Shown here piece by piece: positions 8,223 through 18,700 of a stretch of DNA of 64,000 nucleotides. A program made the position numbers and the translations under genes. Within the stretch, counting starts at the first letter, position 1. Every line of letters begins with the position of its first letter. The stretch is from Stomatobaculum sp. F0698. GTDB lineage: Bacteria > Bacillota > Clostridia > Lachnospirales > Lachnospiraceae. The notes below the pieces were generated by a model that did not search any database, was not told where the DNA came from, and saw nothing but the letters and a program-made list of their open reading frames with translations. The stretch lies in NCBI RefSeq assembly GCF_030644385.1, contig NZ_CP130060.1, positions 1,054,001-1,118,000 of the forward strand, written 5' to 3'.

Positions 8223-9623
8223 TCAAACCGTGCCATGTTTCTTGGCCGGAATTTCCTCATTCTTTGTGAAGAGCATCTCAAATGCTGCAATTACGCGCTT
8301 TCTCGTGGTCTCGGGCGCAATGATATCGTCGACATAGCCGCGCTTTGCCGCGCTGAGCGCCGAGCCCTGCTTCTCCAAGTAAAGAGCCTTCTTTTCCTCA
8401 AAGAAAGCAGCCTTGTTCTCAGCCTTCTCGAGCTCTGCCGCATAGAGAATCTTGACCGCATCTCCCGCGTCAAGCAGTGCAAGCTCTGCGTTCGGCCAAG
8501 CATATACAATGTCTGTGACCGCTCGCGGTCCGAAGACATTTGCAAGCATGCCGTGCGCCGTACCGTTCAGCACAGTCACCTTCGGTACCGTCGCCTCTGC
8601 ATAGGCATTAATCAGCGCAGCAACCGCCTGCGGAAGACGTCTTTCGTTGCAGAGTGTCTTTTCAAAGCCCTTGCTGTTCACCAGCGTGAGCATCGGAATG
8701 CTGAACGCATCGCAGAACTTTGCAAAGCGTGCCGCCTTCTCGACGCCGCGGAAACAGACTTCACCGGAAGCAGCTGCGATTGCACCGACCGTGCAACCGT
8801 TCAAACGAACGAAAGCCGTGTTCACCGAGCAACCATAATGCTGTCCGGGCTCGCAGACAAAGCCGTCATCCGAAATAGCACGTAACACGCCTGCGCCGGA
8901 AGCCTGCACAACTTCCGGAACCAGACGGTTCAGGCTGTCCTCACAGTCACCGTAGGTATCATCGTCATCGTTGCTGGACGGCAGAATACCCACCAATGCA
9001 CGGATGCCCGCCGCGATTTCCTCCTGCGTGCCGACAAAGTCCGCCGTACCGCTCTCCTCGCTGCGGAATTCCGCCGATGCGGTATCCAGTTCCGCCTCTG
9101 TGTTGCCGGAGATTGCGTTCGGCGCATGGAAGAAGAGCTTGGCGTCCTTTTCCATGAAGGTAAAGTCTGCAAGCGCCGCGCTGACCGCAAGGCTTCCGCC
9201 GCAGAGACCGTATACCGCCTGAATCTGCGGCACAACACCGCTCGCGAGTGCCTGTTCACGGTAGAGCGCACCGAATGCAAACAGTGCATCCGTTGCTTCT
9301 GCCAGTCTCACACCCGCACAGTCAATGAGTCCAATGACCGGTGCTCCCATTTTGACTGCGAATGCATACAGCCGTCGAATCTTTTTCGCGTGCATCTCAC
9401 CCACGGAGCCGCCGAAAATCTCGGGGTCCTGTGCGTAGATGTACACGAGTTTGCCGTCGATGGTTCCGTAACCGGTCACGACGCCGTCCGACGATGCTTC
9501 CTCAGAAGCTGCGCCGAAGTCTGTACTCCGCGCCGTCACATAAGCGCCGAGCTCCACGAAACTGTCCTGATCCAGTATCTCGCGGATTCTCCGGGCCGCC
9601 GTCGAATCATTGATATGACTCAT
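8223..9623 (-). CDS. mmdA: Carboxyltransferase, methylmalonyl-CoA decarboxylase alpha / transcarboxylase 12S type
   Basis: 466 residues. Transfers a carboxyl group between an acyl-CoA (methylmalonyl-CoA or similar) and biotin. The family's two crotonase-like halves are visible: residues about 20-240 with GYGTIDGKLVYIYAQD, GGSVGEMHAKKI and GLIDCAGVRLAEA, and residues about 270-450 with VRLNGCTVGAIA, LVNSKGF and VFGPRAVTDIVYAWPNAE. It is somewhat shorter than typical MmdA (about 510 residues) and quite diverged, so substrate assignment is tentative; glutaconyl-CoA or malonyl-CoA remain possible. The ATG at 9623 has GGAGG 7 bases upstream; a 15-codon longer frame has no ribosome site. First gene of the five-gene operon. 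Confidence 0.85.
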   Translation of the reverse strand: MSHINDSTAARRIREILDQDSFVELGAYVTARSTDFGAASEEASSDGVVTGYGTIDGKLVYIYAQDPEIFGGSVGEMHAKKIRRLYAFAVKMGAPVIGLIDCAGVRLAEATDALFAFGALYREQALASGVVPQIQAVYGLCGGSLAVSAALADFTFMEKDAKLFFHAPNAISGNTEAELDTASAEFRSEESGTADFVGTQEEIAAGIRALVGILPSSNDDDDTYGDCEDSLNRLVPEVVQASGAGVLRAISDDGFVCEPGQHYGCSVNTAFVRLNGCTVGAIAAASGEVCFRGVEKAARFAKFCDAFSIPMLTLVNSKGFEKTLCNERRLPQAVAALINAYAEATVPKVTVLNGTAHGMLANVFGPRAVTDIVYAWPNAELALLDAGDAVKILYAAELEKAENKAAFFEEKKALYLEKQGSALSAAKRGYVDDIIAPETTRKRVIAAFEMLFTKNEEIPAKKHGTV

Positions 9624-9686
9624 ATTGCAACCTCCGTTATACAATTTTAGCCGATTGTCATCGTACATATTTTAGAAGTTTTGCAT

Positions 9687-9724
9687 AAAAAAAGCAAGTA
9701 CTTCGGCGCTTCTGAAGTACTTGC
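9687..9724 (-). terminator. Terminator of giant adhesin gene 1
   Basis: Perfect 11-bp stem GCAAGTACTTC/GAAGTACTTGC with a 9-base loop, followed by seven Ts on the minus strand. It isolates the adhesin gene from the decarboxylase operon, whose start codon is 64 bases farther on. The promoter of that operon must lie in this short gap or in the terminator itself; I cannot place it with confidence. Confidence 0.92.
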
Positions 9725-9777
9725 CTTTTTCGATATCTGCTATCGTTCTGCGGAAGATGTAGCACTTTTTTCGAGGC

Positions 9778-12700
9778 TCATTCCCACGCTTTGTACTTTC
9801 CCGTAAATCCGACTTCTCCTGTCTTCGGAAGGCGGCGCTTTCTCTTCTTGTCGCCGCTTGTCTGCTTCTTTCTGCGGCTGCCGCTTCCGCTGTCAAGCTT
9901 TTCGCTCTTCTTGCTGTCCGCAGAGCGCTTGTTCGGATCCGTGTTTTGCGGCTTGTCCGTCGCATCGGAATCGCCGCTCTGTGTCGGCGTGGTCGCAATG
10001 TTAGTGCTCGGCGTCGGCGCGATGTTGCTGCCTCTGCCGTTGCCGTGGCTGCTGCTTCCTCTGCCGCTGCCGCCGCGACTTCCGCCTCCACCGCCGCCGC
10101 TTCCGCCGGACGTGTTGTCGCTGTCGGAGTCGTCGTACATCGCAAAGAGCGTAATGTCGTCGTAGACCGGCTGACTAAAGTCGTAAGGCTGTCCGTCCAA
10201 ATACCAGCCGATGAACTTACCGTAGCTTCTCACCGGCTTTCGAATCGGTTCACTCGCCGTCAGGCCCTCGCGCACGGTCTGGCTCTCGAAGGGTCTCCAA
10301 GCGCCGTTGCCGTCAAAGCTCACGATATAGTTCGGCTTCTCGAACTCGTTCGTAAAGACCGCCTCCGTCACTACCTGGCCTCTCTTCTCCATGGTCCGGG
10401 TCGCATTGAGGACAGAACCGCTCTGCGTGACCACATAGGTCACGGTCACCGGATCCGGATCGAAGCTGAAACCGCGTCTGCCGATCGGCAGCTCGGAGAT
10501 TTCGTAAACGTAGGTGCCCGGCAAACGGAAGGTGATGTCTCCGAATTCGCCCTCTCCCGCACCCGCAATGACAAGCTGCATTTCTTGACTTCCGCCCGCC
10601 GCAAGCGGCATCGGGAGTACCCCTGCTGCCTCCGGTGCGGTCGTACTGACTGCACGGAGCAAGAAGGTGAAGTTACCGGCATTGTGCGGCACCGCACCGG
10701 TAATCACTTTCTTGACCGGCGGGTCGTGAAGAACTGCGGGGCTCGCAGGGTTCCAGACCGCATAGAGGGTCACGGTCACGCCGTCCGAAGTCGTGAGATT
10801 CGTGACCGGCTGCCCATCCGCATAGTCAGGCGTCGTTCCGCCCGACGTGCGGCTCCAGCCGCCGAAGGTATAGCCCGGTCTCGCGTACTGATTCGGCGGA
10901 AGCGGGTTCGTATCTCCGCCGCCGAAGTGCGAATCCGTCATGCTGCCGACGGAATGCGACGTGCCGGAATCATAGCGCACCGTATAGCGCTTTTGGCGGT
11001 AGACCGCGTGCACCGTGAGATCTCCTGTCAGCGGCTCGTCAAAGTTATAGCTCGAGCCGTCCGGCTTTGCCCAGTGATCAAAGACATAATTCGTCTTGTT
11101 GTCCGGGCGCGCGGGTTCGGTCGGCGTGCTGCCGTGAACCGCATTTGTATCCTGCGTGATAATCGCGTTCTGATGCCCCGGATCCGCATCCGGTGCATCC
11201 AGCACCGTCACGGTGTAGTGGCGCATGTTCCAGCTTGCGCTGAGCATGAGGTCACCGGTCACCGGCGTCGTAAAGTTTGCCGGGCTTCCGTCCGGGTTCT
11301 GCCAGCCGCCAAAGTCAAAGCCCGGGCGGGATCCCGCCGGAGAGCCGCCTACTGTGGGAGGCGCAACGACCGGGTCGCCGTAGACAATGACCTGCGGTGC
11401 CGGGGTAACGCTGCCGCCGTTTGCGTTAAAGCTCACGGTATAGCGCGGCAGGAGGTAATCGTTCGTAAACTTCGGCTCTGTCGCCGTTGTGTAGGCAACC
11501 GGTGCCGAAAAGGCACCTCCTGCTGTCTGCTTCTCAATTGTCACACTGCCGTTCATCACCGTTCCGGCCTGCGTGATGTGGTAGGTAATGCGATACACGG
11601 CGCTATCGTACGTGTAGCTTCCCTGCGCCGCAGCCGGGGTACCCGGCGTGGTAGCAGATCCTTGGAGCTCTCTGAGCTCGTAGACATAGTCACCCGCAAA
11701 GAGGAAACGCAAAGAACCGATCGGGAGGGCACCCGCACCCACTCGGTTTACCGTGAAGGTCTGCGCGCCGTGTGCCGCTGTCGGCATGGGCAGGGTGCTC
11801 ATGCCGGGAACCGTCGTGCTGACTGCCTTGAACTCAAAGTTAAAGGTCTCCGCTGCGAGCGGGGTCGTTTCACCGGTCGCAAGCGTCCGGTTTGCCTCGC
11901 CGCCCAGTATCTTTGTGAGCGCCGGATCATGGTCAAACGGCGTCACGGCTGTCCAGAGCGCATAGAGGCGCACGGTTCCGCCGTTGGTTGCAGTCAGGTT
12001 GTTGACCGAGACGCCGTCATAATAAGCCGGTGTAGTCGCTGTCGGACTTGTGCCCCAGCCCATGAACTGATAGCCCGGGCGGTCAAACTGATTCGGTGTG
12101 AGGTTCTGTGCCGTGTCGTAAGTCATGCTGAGGTTCGGCATGCTTCCGTTCACCGTAGCACCGCCTGCGTTCGGCTCAAATACTACCGTATACGTATTCG
12201 GTGCATAAACCGCATGTACCGTTGTGTCGCCGGTTACCGGAGAACCGAAGGTATAAGCCGTGTTGTTCTGATCCTCCCAGTGATCGAAGTGGTAGCCGGT
12301 CTTGTTGTCCGGTAAGGTCGGCGCCGTGAGCGAAGTCGACCCGTGCGGCACATTGTTGTGCTGTGCAAGTTGCGCATTCTGATGACCGGTGTCCGCATCC
12401 GGCGCATCCTGCACCGTCACGGTGTAGCGGTTAATCTCCCACTTCGCATGCAAAGTTGTGTTCGCATGAATCGGCGTCGAGCCAAACGGGAACTGCGTTC
12501 CCGCCGCATCCGTCCAGTAGAGGAAGTGGTAGCCCGTCTTCTCTCCCGCCGGGGAGGTCGGGGTGCCCGCTGCATTGTTCACGACCGGCGGCACGCTTGC
12601 ATAGTCGCCGTAGCGCACGCTCTCGTTTGCCGGGGTATGGCTGCCGCCCTCTGCGTCATACTGCACCGTAAGACGCGGCAAGGTGTAGCGGTTCTCAAAC

Positions 12701-15700
12701 TGCAGTTCGGTCGCCGCTGTGCTCGCACCGCCGCTCTGCTTCGTGATACTTCTCGTCACCGTGAGGGAATTTCCCGTTCCTGCGCCGAGCGCTCCCGCGC
12801 TCTGGGTCACCGTAAAGGTAATCGTGTAGACAGCGGGATCGTAGCTGTAGTACTGCGCGGAGCCTGCGGTCTCCTTGAGGGTATAGACATAGGTGCCCGG
12901 GTAGCTGAAGGTAAAGAGACCCGCCGGGAAGTTTGCAACCGCGGCCGCTCCTGCGGTCGCCGCTGCGCTGCCCGCTGCCGGAACCTGCAGCTGCGCGCTC
13001 GGAAGCGCATAGCCCATGGTTCCCGCACCCGGGGTCACCGTGATACCCGAAGCGGCTCCGCCGCCCGGCACGACCGGAAGCACTGCCGTTGTACCTGTCG
13101 GGGTCGTGACGGACTGTAAGACAAAGCGGAAGGTATCCGGCACCAGCGGTGCGGTCTCGCCGCCCTGCAGAGAACCGAAGTCTCCGAAGAGGAACTTACT
13201 CACGTCGAAGCTGTCGCTGACCGGGGTGACCGGCTGCCAGATCGCATAGAGCGTCACCGTTCCGTTGTTCTGCGTTGTGAGATTCAGCACGTTGTCACCG
13301 TCATTTAGGTCAACCGTCGTGCCGCCCGCCGTGCGGCTCCAGCCCGCAAAGTAGTAGCCGGGGTTCGTATATCCGTTTGTTGTCAGTGCGCGCGTTTGGT
13401 CATAGACATGGGTGGAATCCGCCGTCGATCCGCTTGCGCTTGCCGCATTTTTATCGTACTTCACCGTGTATGCATTCGGCGCATAGACCGCACGGACGGT
13501 CAGCGGTCCCGTGACCGGGTTTCCGAAGGTGAAGGTACTGTGATCCGCGTCGTTCTCCCAGTGGTCAAAGTGGTAGCCCGTCTTATTCTCCGGTGCGGTC
13601 GGCGCATTCAGCACCGTGCCGTGAGCCATGGGCGCACCGCCGTTGTCGAAGATGACCTCATTCGCATGCGGTGCATCTGCCGTTGCGGCATCCAGCACCT
13701 TGACCGGGTAGGTATTGATCTCCCAGACCGCTGTCAGGGTGAAGTTCGCGCGCACCGAGCTGTTCACGAACTGGAACTGGGTTCCGTCCGCTGCCTTCCA
13801 GTGCTTAAAGTGATAGCCGTGGCGCTCTCCCGCCGGGGAGGTCGCGACGCCTGCCGCATTGTTCTGTACCGGCGGCTCTGTCACGCGGTCGCCGTAGCGA
13901 TGCGTCTGTGCCGGGGGCGTAAAGCTGCCCTGATCCGGATCGAAGCTAACCGTGTAGCGCGGCAGCTGATAGGTATTTTCAAAGCTTGCCGTCTGGACAT
14001 TCACACTTGAACCGGTCGCATCAGTGTAAGAAATGGTTCTCGCAGCGCTCAGCGCATTGCCGAGACCGCTGCCACTCTGTGTCACCACATAGGTAATCGT
14101 GTAGACGCGAGCATTGTAACCGTAGTACTGTGCGCTGCCCGCCTCTTCCTTGAGGGTATAGACATAGGTACCGGGCATCGTGAAGTTGAAGGTTCCGCTC
14201 GGGAAGGTAGCGCCTGCCGTCGCATTCTCGGTCAAGACCGGGGAACCCGGGGTAATCAGCGAGAGGTCTGCGCTTGAGAGCGTATACTTCACCACCGGGT
14301 TCTGACCAGGGGTCTCGTCGCGGGAACTCTCCTTCGCGGAGCCGGTCGGCATGGGTTCTGCCGTGACATTTGCGGCCGTAAAGGAAGTGCCGGTCAAGGT
14401 AAACTTAAAGTTCTCCGTAAGAAGCGGGGCACTCTGGCCGTCCGGAAGGAGGCCGTAGTCACCCTTTAAGAGTTTCTCGATGTTAAAGCTGTCCGTCGCC
14501 GGGATCACCGGTCTCCAGACTGCGTAAAGCGTTACGTCAGCGTCAATCTTGCCGGTCTTAATCGCAGCGCCTGCCGCATACGCGGTGCCCGTGCCGTCCG
14601 GCTTCGTGTTCCAGCCGTCGAAGTAGTAGCCCGCGCGCGTGAGCTGGGTATCCACGCCCGCCGTTCCCGCGGAACTCTTCGCCGTCGTCTCATCCGTGTG
14701 TGCATCCGCACCGGCAGCCGTCGTAGACGGGTAAAGCTGCTCGCCGTTTGCGGAAATGCTGCCGCTGTCCGCGCCGTTGCTGTCGTACTTCACATCGGCC
14801 CATACCGTGACTTTTACATCCTTGGTAATCAGTTCTCCGTAACCGTCGTCCGTTGTGAGTCGCACAGTTGTGATACCTGTCTTCTGCGGCGCCAATGTGC
14901 CGCTCACCGCGCCGCTGCCGGTTGCTGACACGAGGTCTGTCGGCGCACCGGTCGCGATTCCGTAGTTGACGACAGGATTCGTCGGATCCACCGGACTCAG
15001 AAGACTCGGCGTCACGGTCGTCGCGCTGTCCCCGACATGCAGCACCTGGTCCGCAAGGTCAAGCTGCGGCACGTTATAGAAACCCGCGTTCACGTTGGGG
15101 AGGTTATATCTGCCTGCCGGGACATCTGCCGTGACGGTCACCGCAGCGAGATTGGTATTCCGGTCAAAGCGGGAATTGATACTCTGATCGGTTCCCTGGT
15201 CTTTCTTGACGAGTTTCCGGAGCGGTGTCAATAGCGAGCTGTCCGCCTGTACAACCCAGTTGCCCTCGTGCGGCACATTGAGCTTATAGTAACCGCTCCC
15301 GTTGGTCGCTGTTACCAGTGTCTGGTTATTATCGCTTCGAAGCACATCGGTCACACCGTCCGCTTCGAGCAGTTTCATCCGGACGGTGGCAAGTCGCGCC
15401 TCTGTCCCCGCGTCATACAAAGAATTGAAGTTTGCGTCCTGGAAGGCATATCCGTCCAGTGTCAGGTCTGTGAGCAGAAATTCGAGCTTATTGCTCGCCT
15501 GTCCGTCCACACCGTAGAAAGGCGTGGGATTGGTGCCCATACGGAAGTTTCCGTATGCGACGATTGCATCGAGCTGATTCATCACCTTGTTCTTTCGCTC
15601 ATGCAACCGATATTGCAAAGTGATGGAGGCCTTTCTGCCCGCCGGCATGTTGCTCACGTTCAACTTGACCATGGTAATGTCAGCGTCTGCGGGCTTGGTC

Positions 15701-18700
15701 GTACTCCAAGAAGCAGCCTTGGCACTCGTGTATCCGTTCGCAGCAGGGTTCGAGTCCGTCGTATAAGAGACTGTATAATTCAGCCCTGCGAGCGTCGAGG
15801 TGTCGATGCCATAGTAGTCCATCGAGAACTGCGCAACCGGGGTGGTCTGCGTAACGCCGCCGCTCTGATAGCTGTACTGCTCGCCCGCCTTCGGCACCGG
15901 GATATAGATTTCCCAGTCGTTGGTCGGATTTGTGTCATCGCTGGTCAGAAAGACCTTTGCGTTAAAAATGTTCGGATTGTTGTTCAGGTCTCTGCTCTGA
16001 ACACGGGTCGAACTCTCCTGGAAGGGCTTGTTTGCCTGCGCGAGGGCAAGCAGACCAAGCGCGGTCACTTGATTAATCTTGTGCGTTGTATTGTTCGGCG
16101 CATAGAGCATCTCTGCCTCGTTTGCGCTCGCGCCTGCCTTTGCAGCGGTCGCATTTCCGAACTGCGCACCGCGTGGCGCATCCTGCACCAACTGATTGTT
16201 GTCGTTTGTGGTCTCGACATCCACCCCCTGTGCGTTGCCGCCGTTGCCGTCACGGTTGGCATCAAACTTGGTGTCGAGCCAGACACCCGGCACCGGTTTC
16301 AGAACCACCGGGTCTGCAGAGTAGTCCGCCTGGAGCTTAAATCTGACATTGTAGTTCCAACCGTACATACCGGACGCAAAATTTTGATTCGGAAGTCCGA
16401 GTTCACTCTCCGGCGACTGATCGGTCGTAACGACGAGTACACCGTAATCCGTATGGCCGGACTGACCTGCCCCGGTGCCCGCCGGGATAAAGTTGGCCCC
16501 GATACCGTGAACCACGTTCCAGCCGGCTCCGCTGCCGGAAGGATTGGTGCTGTAAGCCTGTACCTCCGCACTGTTGTCAACATAGGTAAAGCTCTTATCG
16601 ATTTTAAAATAATAGGTCGGGCGAGCTTTGAGCCCTTTTGCTGTGACCAGATTTCTCGTGTTCGCATTCGGCGCAAAGGGCAGGCGTCCGCTTACCGTGA
16701 GCTCGCGTCCCTGATAGGTATTTGTGCTTCCGTAGCCGAGTTGGTTTAACAGATACGGCACTTCCACCCGCTGTGAAGCAATGCGATTGCTCGCTCCTTC
16801 GGTTGCAAAGTGACTGAGATCTGTGGTCAAATCATCGCCGTAAATGTTCTCATAGTGAAGCTTCGCCTTGACCGTCAGTTTGTCGTACTTCGGATTACTG
16901 TCTTTCTCACTCAGTGAGCCGACTGCAATTGTAGTGCCCGGATAATACTTCGGTATATCCTGCTCAACCAGGGAAAGACCAACACTGGGCAGCGCACCGT
17001 TTCCTCCGGTGTTGCTGTAATCCTCCATTTTTGCATAATTACTGCCCCAGTTCCGCTCATTTGGAAAACTGACTTTGAGAGCTGTAATGTAAGGCCCGTT
17101 TTTCACGTCGATGCCCGGAATGACATAGTGAATGCGACCTTTTCGACCGGAGTTAAAGATGTTTGAGTAAAATGCGGTATCTTCGATGTGCTTCACGCTT
17201 CCGTCCGAGAGCGTTGCATCTAACACGAAGTCCTGGTAAGTTTTGGGCGCATGAATCTCAAAGCTGATTGCATTCACCAGCGAAAGCAGCTTTGAGCTAC
17301 TGCCTGCAAAATCGAGGCTTGCATTCTGATAGGAAATTTGCGGGGCGCTGATTCCCGTATTATCCACCTGAATCTGTGTGAGCTCCAGTTCCCGTAAACC
17401 CGGAATGGGGCCGGCACTTCCCGTTCCTTGACCGATGGCATTGATGATATAGCGGCTGCGGTCCAGGTAGGTGGTCAGTGTCGGATTAATGAACTGCTCG
17501 CCAAGGTGAACTTTGTCACTCTGAGACCAGGGATTCACATAGTAGTCTTGATCCAGTATCGAAATTCCCTTGGCACTGCTGCCAACCACTAAAGTCGCCG
17601 ATTTTCCGTTCGATTTCTTTGCGGCACCGTGCGAGTTGCTGATGCCGTGAATCGTGCTATCCTGGGCCGGATTATGATCCACCTGCTCACTCTTATAATC
17701 GCTGTAGAGGCAATACAACATACTCGTAAACGGCAGCGCTTTCGGTAAATCCGCAGCACCGCCGGATCCTACCGCAGCATCGTAGTTCAAATGTCCCGGA
17801 TACACTTTTTGTGTGAAAAAGTTGTACTGCCTGTATCCGTTGACATTATTGCTTCGAAAGGAGTTGACCTGATCCGCAGCGAGAACCACCCTCGTCGCAT
17901 AAGGCGTACCGAGCGCCTGACAAATTGCATTTAAATCATAAACTTTGCCGCTAAAGGTACCGTAGTCATTTGAAGTGGAAAAGACGCTCTCCGCCGTATC
18001 CGAATACTTCGAGATTCCGTCTTTCAGGTAGGCGGGAAGTTCCGGATTTATGCCGACCTGCTGCAAATCATGATAAGTACCGGCATCGTCCCAAACGCCG
18101 AGCAGGCGGAGGTCTGACTTCTCGAGATATTCCGTCAGCGTAATGGCATCACCCGCAAGTTCAACGACAACCGGATTATAGTTCGGCTGGCCAAAGGCAA
18201 CCGCAGCTCCGTTTGTGTCTACATTGTAGTCCATGGTATTCGGATTTTTAACGATGCGGAAAGCGCCGAACATATTGATCTCCGGATGACGATTCACTTC
18301 CATTGTTCCGCCGTTAACACTCTGCACCCAAATATTATCATCGAGATGCCGAGTTTTCACCTTGAACTCCTTTGTAAAAGGCTGACCTCCGTTCTCGGCG
18401 AGAATCTGCTTCGATGCAACTTTACGCACTACCTTTGCCTCATAGTTGTCCGGAATATCCGTTCCGTCCGAGAGACGGTGATGATAGGCGCGCAGCTTGA
18501 ATGTGAACCAATTCTTGTTCAATCCTGCGAACGGGAAATTCGCGTTGAAGTACGCGTAACTGCCGCGCTGGTTATATTCGTACTCTTTTTTGAACACCTC
18601 AACGCGGGCAATGTACTTCTTGTTTCCCGGCAGATTCGCATCGGCAAAGGTATAGTCTGTCATACCGGTACCATCAATAACCGTCTCCGTTACCGTCTGT

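Noticed and set aside
9690-9820. Frameshift as the cause of the missing sorting helix in giant protein 1
   Set aside because: I translated the other frames past LPKTG by eye; neither gives a hydrophobic segment followed by basic residues before the terminator.
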